From Neisseria sp. Marseille-Q5346 (GTDB lineage Bacteria > Pseudomonadota > Gammaproteobacteria > Burkholderiales > Neisseriaceae), in assembly GCF_946902045.1 (NCBI RefSeq), contig NZ_OX336253.1, positions 682,001-746,000 of the forward strand: a stretch of DNA of 64,000 nt. The letters run 5' to 3'. The position numbers and the translations under genes were made by a program. The notes below the pieces were generated by a model. That model saw only the letters and a program-made list of their open reading frames with translations, was not told the origin of the DNA and did not search any database. Position 1 is the first letter of the stretch, and each line of letters opens with the position of its first letter. Of this stretch, positions 28,379 to 37,782 are shown piece after piece.

Positions 28379-28719
28379 AGTTTTCTCGTTTCCGTCAAAC
28401 AAATTTCAGACGGCCCATTTTAACCTATTGCCCCAATACTTGCTTGTTCAAATGCCGTCTGAAAATAGAAATAAGCATCAAAATATACACCGAGCCGAAC
28501 CGATACCCTCATTGCCCGACGGTATCAATGCCAAACCGCAAAAAATTTGATTTAAGCCAGTTTATCCTTGAACTGGCATTGCCAATATCCGGCGCGCTTC
28601 ATAAAATGCACCTATATCCTTGAAAGTACGTACACAAAACAATAACGACAGAGAACACCACACCAAGGAACCTTTCAGATTTCTCAATAAAAATACTTTT
28701 CAAAAAAAGGATTTACCTC
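28379..28719. other. Divergent intergenic region ettA / maltose cluster
   Basis: 341 bases without a gene. Contains a TTCAGACGGCCC site (28405), an AT-dialect uptake sequence (28452-28463), a GATACC ... GGTATC pair (28502-28526), a hairpin GCCAGTT/AACTGGC (28556-28577), a GTACGTAC palindrome (28626-28633) and the transporter leader with AAAAGGA before ATG. Confidence 0.65.
28556..28577. promoter_or_regulatory. Inverted repeat upstream of maltose cluster
   Basis: GCCAGTT, 8-base loop, AACTGGC, about 150 bases upstream of the sugar transporter. Candidate operator or leader hairpin for maltose control. Confidence 0.35.
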
Positions 28720-30072
28720 ATGTCGGAAAATACGCAAAAAACAGCAAAACAAGGTTTGCCGTCACTGGCAAAAAGTACGATTTGGATGCTGAGCTTCGGC
28801 TATCTCGGCGTTCAGACGGCCTTTACCCTGCAAAGCTCGCAAATGAGCCGAATTTTTCAAACTTTAGGCGCTGACCCGCATAATTTGGGCTGGTTTTTCA
28901 TTCTGCCCCCATTGGCCGGTATGTTGGTTCAGCCGATTGTGGGCTACTACTCAGACCGCACTTGGATGCCGCGCTTGGGCGGCCGTCGTCTGCCCTATCT
29001 GCTTTACGGCACGCTGATTGCGGTTATCGTCATGATTCTGATGCCGAACTCAGGCAGCTTCGGTTTTGGCTACGCTTCTTTGGCGGCTTTGTCGTTTGGC
29101 GCGCTGATGATTGCGCTGTTGGACGTATCCTCCAATATGGCAATGCAGCCGTTTAAAATGATGGTCGGCGACATGGTCAACGAGGAGCAGAAAAGCTACG
29201 CCTACGGGATTCAAAGTTTCTTAGCGAATACGGGTGCGGTTGTGGCGGCGATTCTGCCGTTTGTGTTTGCGTATATCGGTTTGGCAAACACGGCCGAAAA
29301 AGGCGTCGTGCCGCAGACCGTGGTCGTAGCATTCTATGTGGGCGCAGCCTTACTGATTATTACCAGTGCGTTCACCATCTTCAAAGTCAAAGAGTATGAT
29401 CCGGAAACCTACGCCCGCTACCACGGCATCGACGTGGCTGCAAATCAGGAAAAAGCCAACTGGTTCGAACTCTTAAAAACCGCACCTAAAGCGTTTTGGA
29501 CGGTGACTTTGGTACAATTCTTCTGCTGGTTTGCCTTCCAATATATGTGGACTTACTCGGCAGGCGCGATTGCGGAAAACGTTTGGCAGACAACTGATGC
29601 CTCCTCTGTAGGCTACCAAGAAGCAGGCAACTGGTACGGCGTTTTGGCGGCAGTACAATCCATTGCTGCCGTTATCTGCTCGTTTATTCTGGCAAAAGTA
29701 CCGAATAAATATCATAAAGCCGGTTATTTCGGCTGCTTGGCTCTGGGTGCGCTCGGTTTCTTCTCCGTTTTCTTCATCAGCAATCAATACGCACTGGTTT
29801 TGTCTTATACCTTAATCGGTATTGCGTGGGCCGGTATTATTACCTATCCTTTGACGATTGTAACCAATGCCCTCTCCGGCAAACACATGGGTACTTATTT
29901 GGGTCTGTTCAACGGCTCTATCTGTATGCCTCAAATCGTCGCCTCGCTGCTGAGCTTTATCCTCTTCCCTATGCTGGGCAGCCATCAGGCAACCATGTTC
30001 TTGGTTGCAGGCGCGGTCTTGCTGCTGGGAGCCTTCTCAGTCTGTCTGATTAAAGAGACCCACGGCGAATAA
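28720..30072 (+). CDS. Maltose/sugar MFS transporter (SLC45-like)
   Basis: 450 aa, 12 predicted transmembrane helices. Key segments: the loop 2-3 motif VGYYSDRTWMPRLGGRRLPYLLYG, MQPFKMMVGDMVNEEQKSYAYGIQSFLANTGAVVAAILPFV, and GTYLGLFNGSICMPQIVASLLS. This glycoside/proton-symporter type is encoded beside maltose phosphorylase in Neisseria and is expected to import maltose or maltodextrin. It is followed after 74 bases (one DUS, unpaired) by mapA and then pgmB, so the three likely form a catabolic operon. Confidence 0.9.
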   Translation: MSENTQKTAKQGLPSLAKSTIWMLSFGYLGVQTAFTLQSSQMSRIFQTLGADPHNLGWFFILPPLAGMLVQPIVGYYSDRTWMPRLGGRRLPYLLYGTLIAVIVMILMPNSGSFGFGYASLAALSFGALMIALLDVSSNMAMQPFKMMVGDMVNEEQKSYAYGIQSFLANTGAVVAAILPFVFAYIGLANTAEKGVVPQTVVVAFYVGAALLIITSAFTIFKVKEYDPETYARYHGIDVAANQEKANWFELLKTAPKAFWTVTLVQFFCWFAFQYMWTYSAGAIAENVWQTTDASSVGYQEAGNWYGVLAAVQSIAAVICSFILAKVPNKYHKAGYFGCLALGALGFFSVFFISNQYALVLSYTLIGIAWAGIITYPLTIVTNALSGKHMGTYLGLFNGSICMPQIVASLLSFILFPMLGSHQATMFLVAGAVLLLGAFSVCLIKETHGE

Positions 30073-30146
30073 TCCATCAATACCATCGGCAAAGGCCGTC
30101 TGAAACCTTTGCCGAACTTACAATTTTAATAACAGGAGCTTCATAA

Positions 30147-32405
30147 ATGTATACAAGAATCATGGAAGTCAGCCCTTGGACACTGCGTTCGGCAAAACTG
30201 GAAAAAGAACACAAACGGCTGCAAGAGAGCCTGACCAGTTTGGGCAACGGCTATATGGGCATGCGCGGCAACTTTGAAGAAACCTACTCCGCCGACAGCC
30301 ACTTAGGCACCTACATCGCCGGCGTGTGGTTCCCCGACAAAACCCGTGTCGGCTGGTGGAAAAACGGCTACCCCAAATATTTCGGCAAAGCCATCAACGC
30401 GCTCAATTTCAGCAAAGTTAAAATCTTTGTCGACGGGCAGGAAGTGGACTTGGCGAAAAACGACGTTACCAACTTCTCCGTCGAACTCGATATGCAGCAC
30501 GGCGTGTTGCGCCGCTCGTTCACCGTATTCGGCGTGCGTTTCGATGTGTGCAAATTCCTGTCCGTCGCGCAAAAAGAGCTGGCTCTCATCCGATGGGAAG
30601 CAGTATCCGTTGACGGCAAAACCCACCAAGTCCGCATCGATTCCATCATCGACGCCGACGTGAAAAACGAAGACTCCAACTACGAAGAAAAATTCTGGCA
30701 GGTATTGGACAAAGGCGTTTCAGACGGCCGCTCCTACATTGCTACCCAAACCGTCGCCAACCCTTTCGGCGTGGAACAATTCATCGTCAACGCCGAGCAA
30801 ACCTTCGCCGGCAGCTTTAAAGCCCTCGGCGGCAGCCAAACCGATTGGCAGGTCTCTAATTCTTTCGAGACCGAAGTCGGCAGCACACCCGAAACCTTTG
30901 AAAAACGCGTGATTGTTACCACCAGCCGTGATTATCAAGGCTTGGAAGCAGTAAAAGCCGCAGGCCGCAACTTGTCGGAAAAAATCGCAGGCGTTGCGTT
31001 TGAAACCTTGCTGGACGCGCACAAAGCAGGCTGGCTGCATCGTTGGGAAATCGCCGACGTAGTCATCGAAGGCAGCGACGAAGCGCAGCAAGGCATCCGT
31101 TTCAACCTGTTCCAACTGTTCTCCACCTACTACGGCGAAGACGCGCGCCTGAACATCGGTCCGAAAGGCTTTACCGGCGAAAAATACGGCGGCGCGACCT
31201 ATTGGGATACCGAAGCCTACGCCGTACCGCTCTACCTCGCACTGGCGGAACCCGAAGTTACCCGCAACCTGCTGCAATACCGCCGCAACCAACTGCCGCA
31301 GGCGCAGCACAACGCGCGCGAACAGGGCTTGGCGGGCGCACTTTATCCGATGGTAACGTTTACGGGCATCGAGTGCCACAACGAATGGGAAATCACCTTC
31401 GAGGAAATCCACCGCAACGGCGCGATTCCTTACGCCATCTACAACTACACCAACTACACCGGCGATGAAAGCTATCTTGCCAAAGAAGGCTTGGAAGTCT
31501 TGGTCGAAGTGTCCCGCTTCTGGGCGGACCGCGTCCATTTCTCCAAACGCAACGGCAAATACATGATTCACGGCGTAACCGGCCCGAACGAATACGAAAA
31601 CAACATCAACAACAACTGGTACACCAACACCCTCGCCGCATGGGTATTGGACTACACCCGCGAAGCCCTGGCGAAATACCCGCGTCCGGATTTGAACGTG
31701 AGTGCCGCCGAGCTGGAAAAATGGGCGGACATCAGCGCGAATATGTACCGTCCGCATGACGAAGAACTCGGCGTATTCGTGCAGCACGATGGCTTCCTCG
31801 ACAAAGACATCCGCCCCGTGTCTGCGCTTTCACCCGACGATTTGCCGCTCAACCAAAAATGGTCGTGGGACAAAATCCTGCGTTCGCCTTTCATCAAACA
31901 GGCGGACGTCTTGCAAGGCATCTACTTCTTCGGTGACCGTTTCAATATCGACGAAAAACGTCGCAACTTCGACTTCTACGAACCGATGACCGTGCACGAA
32001 AGCTCGTTGTCTCCATGTATCCACTCCATCCTCGCTGCCGAACTGGGCAAAGAAGAAAAAGCCGTGGAAATGTACCAGCGCACCGCCCGCCTGGACTTGG
32101 ACAACTACAACAACGACACCGAAGACGGCCTGCACATTACTTCTATGACCGGCTCGTGGCTCGCCATCGTCCAAGGTTTCGCCCAAATGAAAACTTGGGG
32201 CGGCAAACTCAGCTTCGCACCGTTCCTGCCGAGCGCATGGACAGGCTACGCCTTCCATATCAACTACCGAGGCCGTCTGATTAAAGTCGCCGTCGGCAAA
32301 GAAAACGTCGTCTTCACCCTGCTCAAAGGCGAACCGCTCGATTTGCAGGTGTACGGCAAAGACATCACGCTCAACGGCAGCCACACCGTTGCGTTGGAAA
32401 AATAA
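30147..32405 (+). CDS. mapA: Maltose phosphorylase (GH65)
   Basis: 752 aa, full GH65 length. Phosphorolysis of maltose to glucose and beta-glucose-1-phosphate. N-terminal beta-sandwich, (alpha/alpha)6 barrel with [20 protein letters not shown] and the catalytic-acid region [22 protein letters not shown] around residues 403-425, phosphate-binding STYY and [18 protein letters not shown], and a C-terminal beta domain. It starts [18 protein letters not shown] with AGGAG upstream. pgmB follows after 12 bases and handles its product. Codon use is visibly richer in G/C-ending codons than the flanking genes. Confidence 0.96.
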   Translation: MYTRIMEVSPWTLRSAKLEKEHKRLQESLTSLGNGYMGMRGNFEETYSADSHLGTYIAGVWFPDKTRVGWWKNGYPKYFGKAINALNFSKVKIFVDGQEVDLAKNDVTNFSVELDMQHGVLRRSFTVFGVRFDVCKFLSVAQKELALIRWEAVSVDGKTHQVRIDSIIDADVKNEDSNYEEKFWQVLDKGVSDGRSYIATQTVANPFGVEQFIVNAEQTFAGSFKALGGSQTDWQVSNSFETEVGSTPETFEKRVIVTTSRDYQGLEAVKAAGRNLSEKIAGVAFETLLDAHKAGWLHRWEIADVVIEGSDEAQQGIRFNLFQLFSTYYGEDARLNIGPKGFTGEKYGGATYWDTEAYAVPLYLALAEPEVTRNLLQYRRNQLPQAQHNAREQGLAGALYPMVTFTGIECHNEWEITFEEIHRNGAIPYAIYNYTNYTGDESYLAKEGLEVLVEVSRFWADRVHFSKRNGKYMIHGVTGPNEYENNINNNWYTNTLAAWVLDYTREALAKYPRPDLNVSAAELEKWADISANMYRPHDEELGVFVQHDGFLDKDIRPVSALSPDDLPLNQKWSWDKILRSPFIKQADVLQGIYFFGDRFNIDEKRRNFDFYEPMTVHESSLSPCIHSILAAELGKEEKAVEMYQRTARLDLDNYNNDTEDGLHITSMTGSWLAIVQGFAQMKTWGGKLSFAPFLPSAWTGYAFHINYRGRLIKVAVGKENVVFTLLKGEPLDLQVYGKDITLNGSHTVALEK

Positions 32406-32417
32406 GGAGGGCGCAAA

Positions 32418-33083
32418 ATGACTTTCACCGCAGTCCTATTTGACCTCGACGGCGTCATCACCGACACCGCCGAATACCACTACCGCGCATGGAAAAAGCT
32501 CGCCGAAGAACTGGGCATCAGCATCGACCGCAAGTTTAACGAGCAGCTCAAAGGCGTGTCGCGCGACGATTCGCTCAAACGCATCCTCGCGCACGGCGGC
32601 AAAACCGTCGGCGAAGCCGAGTTCGCCGAACTGACCCGCCGTAAAAACGACAACTACGTCGAGATGATTCAGGCAGTCAAACCCGAAGACGTGTATCCCG
32701 GTATTTTGCCCCTGCTGGAAACATTGAAAGCAAACGGCAAAAAAATCGCCCTCGCGTCCGCCAGTAAAAACGGCCCGTTTCTGCTAGAACGCATGGGGCT
32801 GACCCACTTCTTCGACGCCATTGCCGACCCTGCCGCCGTCGCGCATTCCAAACCCGCCCCCGACATCTTCCTCGCCGCAGCCGAGGGTGTGGGCGCAGAC
32901 ATCCGCCAATGCATCGGCATTGAAGACGCCGCCGCCGGCGTCGCAGCCATCAAAGCCGCCGGCGCCTTGCCCATCGGCGTGGGCAAAGCCGAAGACTTAG
33001 GCAGCGACATCGTGCTGGTGTCCGGCACCGCCGAGCTGACCTACGCCTACCTGCAAAACGTGTGGGAACAGTCGGGCAGATAA
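32418..33083 (+). CDS. pgmB: Beta-phosphoglucomutase
   Basis: 221 aa HAD-superfamily enzyme converting beta-glucose-1-phosphate to glucose-6-phosphate. Nucleophile motif [10 protein letters not shown] (Asp9, Asp11), cap domain with [22 protein letters not shown] (motif II Ser) and [17 protein letters not shown] (motif IV acidic pair). AAGGAGG lies before ATG. Completes the maltose pathway with mapA. Aldose 1-epimerase (galM), often part of this cluster in Neisseria, is absent; murI lies next, on the opposite strand. Confidence 0.96.
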   Translation: MTFTAVLFDLDGVITDTAEYHYRAWKKLAEELGISIDRKFNEQLKGVSRDDSLKRILAHGGKTVGEAEFAELTRRKNDNYVEMIQAVKPEDVYPGILPLLETLKANGKKIALASASKNGPFLLERMGLTHFFDAIADPAAVAHSKPAPDIFLAAAEGVGADIRQCIGIEDAAAGVAAIKAAGALPIGVGKAEDLGSDIVLVSGTAELTYAYLQNVWEQSGR

Positions 33084-33097
33084 AATATTAGGGAAGT

Positions 33098-33144
33098 AAA
33101 AAGGCCGTCTGAAAACCTGAATCAGGTTTTCAGACGGCCTTTAA
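33098..33144. terminator. 21-bp DUS-based hairpin between pgmB and murI
   Basis: AAAGGCCGTCTGAAAACCTGA (33100-33120) pairs perfectly with 33122-33142; the longest stem of this type seen here. Bidirectional. Confidence 0.85.
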
Positions 33145-33153
33145 TATTTCTAA

Positions 33154-33963
33154 TCAACCCAACGTTACCATTTCAATTTGTTCCATACTTCTACCCAAGA
33201 AACGTTCGCCGATGGTGCGGAAGCGTAGTGGGATGTCGCTGACGTAGAAGCGGTAATCTGGATTGTCGTTTTCTGTATTCAGCAAACCTGCTTGCGCCAA
33301 GGCTTTGGCGGTAGCTTCGGCGGTGGTAATGGCGGAATCGACCAAGGTAACGTTTTGTGCTTCACGGCCGATAAGCGGTTTGAGCAGTGGGAAGTGGGTA
33401 CAACCCAACACCAGCGTGTCGATGTCGTCAGCCAAAAGCGGCTTGAGATATTCGCGCACGGTCAGGCGGGTAACTTCGTGATCGAGCCAGCCCTCTTCCA
33501 CCAATGGCACAAGCAGGGGAGCGGCTTGTGTGCGCACCAGCGTGTCGTTGTTTTGCGAATGGATGGCGCGCGCGTAGGCGTTGCTGTTGACGGTGGTATT
33601 GGTTGCGATAATGCCGATTCGGTTGTTTTTGGTGGTTTGCAAAGCGGCTTCCGCGCCGGCGGAGATGACGTCCAATACGGGCATATTGCCTGCTTTTTGG
33701 CGGATTTTTTGTCCGGCAACGGCAGCAATGGTATTGCACGCGATGACGAGTGCTTTAACATCGTTTTCCAGCAGGAAATCGACAATCTGCATGGCGAAGG
33801 TTTCGATGGTGGCGCGGGATTTGGTGCCGTAGGGAACGCGTGCGGTATCGCCGAAATAGATGATGTTTTCCATCGGCAGGCGTTCCATCAGGGCGCGGAC
33901 GTTGGTCAAGCCGCCGACGCCGGAATCAAATACGCCGATGGGGCGTTGTTTGCTGGTACTCAT
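33154..33963 (-). CDS. murI: Glutamate racemase
   Basis: 269 aa cofactor-independent racemase making D-glutamate for peptidoglycan. IGVFDSGVGGLTNVRAL at the N-terminus; catalytic cysteines in VIACNTIAAV (Cys76) and VLGCTHFPLL (Cys188); GDTARVPYGTKS loop intact. Normal length. Start MSTSKQRPIGVFD. Upstream on the same strand lies the Bcr/CflA gene, separated by a DUS hairpin. Confidence 0.96.
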   Translation of the reverse strand: MSTSKQRPIGVFDSGVGGLTNVRALMERLPMENIIYFGDTARVPYGTKSRATIETFAMQIVDFLLENDVKALVIACNTIAAVAGQKIRQKAGNMPVLDVISAGAEAALQTTKNNRIGIIATNTTVNSNAYARAIHSQNNDTLVRTQAAPLLVPLVEEGWLDHEVTRLTVREYLKPLLADDIDTLVLGCTHFPLLKPLIGREAQNVTLVDSAITTAEATAKALAQAGLLNTENDNPDYRFYVSDIPLRFRTIGERFLGRSMEQIEMVTLG

Positions 33964-33988
33964 GGTTAATTTCTTCAGTATAAAGTCG

Positions 33989-34019
33989 AGGCCGTCTGAA
34001 ACCGTTTTTCAGACGGCCT
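33989..34019 (-). terminator. DUS hairpin between bcr-like gene and murI
   Basis: AGGCCGTCTGAAA and TTTCAGACGGCCT with a 5-base loop; ends the exporter gene before murI. Confidence 0.65.
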
Positions 34020-34024
34020 GAAGG

Positions 34025-35254
34025 TTAAACATATTCTTTTTTATCGTTTTCCATCCAAGCCTGATGCGAGCAAACCCACAACAGCACAATGCCGCATACA
34101 GTCGAACTCAACATCATACCGGCCATCACCAAGGCAGAACCATTGTGCAGCCAAGTCGTTGCCATGCCGACCGATGCGCCGATGAGGGATTGGAACACGC
34201 CTAAAACGGCATTTGCGCTGCCACCCTCTGCGCTGAAATAGCTCATAAAGCAGGCCTGAGTGTTCGCACCGACCAAGCCTTGCGTACCGACTGAAAACAT
34301 CACGCACAGCACCAAAGCCCACAAAGGCGGCAAAGACAGCGACAACACCAAAACCGTCATCAGCAGATTAGCGGCAAATTGGACGATAATGCCCCATTTG
34401 AGGATATTTTGCGGATGTGTACCGGTTTTCAAACGCCACGCGGTAACGCGGTTAAACGACATCATGGTAATGATATTGAGCGCAAATATCCAAGCATATT
34501 GGTTTGGTGAAACATGATACAGTTGTTGGTACACGAACGACGATTCGGTCAAAAAGGCAAACATCGAACCGAAACTGAAAGCCTGGAAAAACAAATAGCC
34601 CATCGCGGCACGCGTCCTCAAAACACGTTTAAACCTACTGGCCACCACGCCGAACACATCCATGCTGATTTTGCCTTTTTGGTGCGGCTTGGGCAGGAAA
34701 TACCACATCAAACCCCAAAGCAGCAGCGAATAGCAGGCCAGAAAGCCGAAAATCATGCGCCAGCCGCCCAAATTCTGCAAGCCTGCACCAATCATCGGTG
34801 CCATCAGCGGCACAATCATCAGAATGATACCGATTAAGGCAAACATCTGCGCGGCTTTGCGTCCGGAATAATAATCGCGCACCATCGCGCCGGAAATCAC
34901 CACGGTCATCCCCGCGCCAAACGCCTGCAAGGCACGCAAGTTCAGCAGCTGCTCGACATTATTCACCATCGTCAAACCGATAACAGCGGCAAAGTAAATG
35001 CTCAAGCCCACCAAGGCGACAGGTTTGCGGCCTTTAATATCCGAAATCGAACCGCCGACCACCTGACCAAACGCCACGCCAAACATAAAAAAGCTCAGGC
35101 TTTGCTCAATACGGTGGATGTCCGAACCCAGCGACTTCGCCATTTCGGGAATCGCAGGCAGATAGGCATCGACAGAAAACGGCATCAGCGCGACCAACAT
35201 CGCCATCAGCACGGCCATGGTTTTTTCGCCCAAAGGGGCTTGTTGTGCAGTCAT
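34025..35254 (-). CDS. Bcr/CflA-family multidrug exporter (MFS)
   Basis: 409 aa, 12 predicted helices. DHA1-type motif A in GQVVGGSISDIKGRKPVALVGL (G-x3-D-x-x-GRK), VDAYLPAIPEMAKSL in helix 1 and a motif C-like GAGMTVVISGAMVRDYY, typical of Bcr/CflA carriers. Proton-driven export of small drugs or metabolites; real substrate unknown. Single gene with a DUS hairpin after it. The first 12 residues are polar, with helix 1 starting near residue 13. Confidence 0.88.
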   Translation of the reverse strand: MTAQQAPLGEKTMAVLMAMLVALMPFSVDAYLPAIPEMAKSLGSDIHRIEQSLSFFMFGVAFGQVVGGSISDIKGRKPVALVGLSIYFAAVIGLTMVNNVEQLLNLRALQAFGAGMTVVISGAMVRDYYSGRKAAQMFALIGIILMIVPLMAPMIGAGLQNLGGWRMIFGFLACYSLLLWGLMWYFLPKPHQKGKISMDVFGVVASRFKRVLRTRAAMGYLFFQAFSFGSMFAFLTESSFVYQQLYHVSPNQYAWIFALNIITMMSFNRVTAWRLKTGTHPQNILKWGIIVQFAANLLMTVLVLSLSLPPLWALVLCVMFSVGTQGLVGANTQACFMSYFSAEGGSANAVLGVFQSLIGASVGMATTWLHNGSALVMAGMMLSSTVCGIVLLWVCSHQAWMENDKKEYV

Positions 35255-35495
35255 TCCGACTTTCGCTTTCGTAAAAAATATTCAAAAAACAAAGAAAACA
35301 ACCGCCTTGTCAGACGGTTGCGGATTGGATGGAATTATAGCAGATTTCAACCTTGTCCAATCACTGCAAAAAAACCTTTGCAAAACTTAAGGCCGTCTGA
35401 AACTTTGCTTGGTTGAATCCCCTTGCTTCAAACGTTAAAATGCTTGTTTCTTAAGACAACAAATTGTTTCACATCACGGATTCTAAGGAATAATC

Positions 35496-37025
35496 ATGAC
35501 TACATTTCAAATTGCGCGTGCCGACGGAAAAACGCTCGAAATCCAAGGCAAAATGGCCAACCGCCACGGCTTGATCGCCGGGGCGACCGGTACGGGTAAA
35601 ACCGTTACCCTGCGCCGCATGGCGGAAGCCTTCAGCAGCGAAGGCATCCCTGTATTCTTAGTCGATGTCAAAGGCGATTTATCGGGCATCGCACAAGCCG
35701 GTACCAACAGCGGAAAAGTGGGCGAACGCATTGCTGAGTTTGGTTTGGGCGAGCAATGGCTGCAAAATTTCCCCGTGCGATTTTGGGATGTTTACGGCGA
35801 AACCGGTATTCCCGTACGCGTAACCGTTTCAGAAATGGGCCCTATGCTTTTGGCCCGCCTGATGAATCTGAACGACACGCAAGAAGGCTTGCTGAACCTT
35901 GTGTTCAAAGTTGCCGACGACAGAGGCTGGCACATTTTGGACTTGAAAGATCTGCGCAGCATGTTGAAACACGTTTCCGACCATGCTTCGGAATACCGCA
36001 CGCAATACGGCAACGTTTCTGCCGCCAGTATCGGCGCGATTCAACGCCAACTGCTGACTTTGGAAAATGAAGGTGCAGAAAAATTCTTCGGCGAACCTTC
36101 CCTCAACCTGCAAGACTGGATGCAAACCGACAACGGCAAAGGCATCATCAACATCCTTAATTCCGAAAAACTGATGCGCTCGCCGCGTATGTACAGCGCG
36201 TTTTTGCTGTGGATGCTGGCAGAGTTGTTTGAAACCCTGCCCGAAGTCGGCGATTTGGACAAACCAAAATTCGTGATGTTCTTCGACGAAGCGCATTTAA
36301 TGTTCGACAATGCCGCCAATGCGCTGGTCGAACAAATCGAACAAGTCGTGCGCCTGATCCGTTCCAAAGGCGTAGGCGTATATTTCGTCACCCAAAACCC
36401 GCTCGACTTGCCCGATACCATTCTCGGCCAACTGGGTAACCGTGTACAACATGCCCTGCGCGCCTTCACACCGCGTGACCAAAAAGCAGTCAAAGCCGCT
36501 GCCGAAACCTTCCGCAGCAACCCAAACATTAAAGTTGCCGAAGCGATTGCCGAACTCGGCGTCGGCGAAGCCCTCGTTTCCTTCCTTGATGAAAAAGGTA
36601 TGCCCGAGCCGGTAGAACGCGCTCTCATCCTGCCGCCGCAATCTTCCTTAACCCCGCTTGCCGCAGAGGAACGCAACCGCTTGTTCCAAAACGACGATTT
36701 GTATCCAACCTACAAAGACATAGTGGACAACTACTCCGCTTTTGAAGCATTGGCCGAAGCAGACAGCCAGGCTGCCGCTGAAAAAGAAGCCACAAATGCC
36801 GCCAAAGAGCAGGAAAAAGCGCAAAAAGCTGCAGAAAAAGAAGCTGCCAATGCCGATCCCGGCATCCTCGGCGGACTGATCGGCGGCTTGAGCGGCGGAC
36901 GCAAAAAATCCGGCCAAGGTTTGGGCTACAACGTTGCCGACGCCATCGGCAGCCAAATCAACCGCCAAGTAACCAACGCCATTTCCCGCAGCGTGATGGG
37001 CATTATTAAAAATATGTTCAAATAA
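35496..37025 (+). CDS. HerA-like/YjgR ATPase (DUF853)
   Basis: 509 aa. Walker A GATGTGKTVTLRR (about residues 29-41), Walker B KFVMFFDEAHLMFD, Arg-finger-like region QNPLDLPDTILGQLGNRVQHALRAFTPRDQKA. The C-terminal ~100 residues are a charged Ala/Lys/Glu helix (KEATNAAKEQEKAQKAAEKEAANAD), then Gly-rich GILGGLIGGLSGGRKKSG and a short amphipathic end. Members of this family are ring ATPases of uncertain role (DNA processing or translocation). Monocistronic with a DUS hairpin. Confidence 0.9.
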   Translation: MTTFQIARADGKTLEIQGKMANRHGLIAGATGTGKTVTLRRMAEAFSSEGIPVFLVDVKGDLSGIAQAGTNSGKVGERIAEFGLGEQWLQNFPVRFWDVYGETGIPVRVTVSEMGPMLLARLMNLNDTQEGLLNLVFKVADDRGWHILDLKDLRSMLKHVSDHASEYRTQYGNVSAASIGAIQRQLLTLENEGAEKFFGEPSLNLQDWMQTDNGKGIINILNSEKLMRSPRMYSAFLLWMLAELFETLPEVGDLDKPKFVMFFDEAHLMFDNAANALVEQIEQVVRLIRSKGVGVYFVTQNPLDLPDTILGQLGNRVQHALRAFTPRDQKAVKAAAETFRSNPNIKVAEAIAELGVGEALVSFLDEKGMPEPVERALILPPQSSLTPLAAEERNRLFQNDDLYPTYKDIVDNYSAFEALAEADSQAAAEKEATNAAKEQEKAQKAAEKEAANADPGILGGLIGGLSGGRKKSGQGLGYNVADAIGSQINRQVTNAISRSVMGIIKNMFK

Positions 37026-37040
37026 TCAGCCTGAAAATAT

Positions 37041-37072
37041 AAAAGGCCGTCTGAAATTTCAGACGGCCTTTT
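37041..37072 (+). terminator. DUS hairpin after DUF853 gene
   Basis: AAAAGGCCGTCTGAAA directly followed by TTTCAGACGGCCTTTT, then TGTTG. Confidence 0.8.
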
Positions 37073-37206
37073 GTTGTTTATATAAAGCTAAACTTTGAAT
37101 TACCTTAATATATAAGCATAATAAATTGAAAGAAAAGTAAAAATGATTGATAATTCAATTTGCTTAAATCTAAGCATTTTATCAATCAAAAAAGAGAACT
37201 TTTACC

Positions 37207-37686
37207 ATGAAAAAACTACTCACACTAACGGCATTAGCCTTTGCTTTATCAGCTTGTTCAACAACCAGTACTGTTGATTTCGGACAAAAAGAAAAAAGCT
37301 ACCATAGCTACACTATTCGTGATCTTTCCCAAGATCATATTCCATCTGATACACGCGCACTTTTTATCCAATACTTGAACAATGAATTAACCACTCTCGG
37401 TTATACCGTAGGCGATGACTTAGATATTAATATCAATATCGAAAACTTTAATGAAGGAAACCGTGCTCTGCGTTATTGGGTGGGCTTTGGCGCAGGCAAA
37501 GCAACGTCAAAAATCGTTACAACACTGGTTGATAAAGAAAGCGGAAAAATTGTCGGCAATATTCAAACTGACGGTATGTTGGCAATGGGAGTATTTGGAG
37601 GAAATAGCAAAGATGTTCTGAAAAGATCAGCTAAAGACATTGCCAAAAAAATTGCAGAATCCGGTATTTTGAAAAAAGGGAAATAA
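37207..37686 (+). CDS. DUF4410-like lipoprotein
   Basis: 159 aa. Lipobox LSAC (Cys17). The body has LYIQYLNNELTTLGYTVGDDLDININIENFNEGNRALRYWVGFGAGKATSKIVTTLVDKESGKIVGNIQ-like order (FIQYLNNEL, then FNEGNRALRYWVGFGAG, then DKESGKIVG), a pattern of DUF4410/GNA1162-neighbour lipoproteins with unknown function. Codon use and the flanking 120 bases are markedly AT-rich compared with the neighbouring genes, which hints at a different origin or high expression constraint. Own promoter region; DUS hairpin after it. Confidence 0.75.
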   Translation: MKKLLTLTALAFALSACSTTSTVDFGQKEKSYHSYTIRDLSQDHIPSDTRALFIQYLNNELTTLGYTVGDDLDININIENFNEGNRALRYWVGFGAGKATSKIVTTLVDKESGKIVGNIQTDGMLAMGVFGGNSKDVLKRSAKDIAKKIAESGILKKGK

Positions 37687-37731
37687 TCAAGATATTATTT
37701 TCTAAAAACGTTTTACTAAATAGCTATAAAT

Positions 37732-37768
37732 AAAAGGCCGTCTGAAAATCAATTTCAGACGGCCTTTT
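37732..37768. terminator. DUS hairpin between DUF4410 gene and PFL gene
   Basis: AAAAGGCCGTCTGAAA and TTTCAGACGGCCTTTT, 5-base loop, shared by convergent genes. Confidence 0.8.
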
Positions 37769-37782
37769 ATTTATCAATCCAA

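Noticed and set aside
28626..28633. GTACGTAC as a LacI/MalR operator
   Set aside because: Only 8 bases and no second half typical of LacI-family sites; too weak to call.
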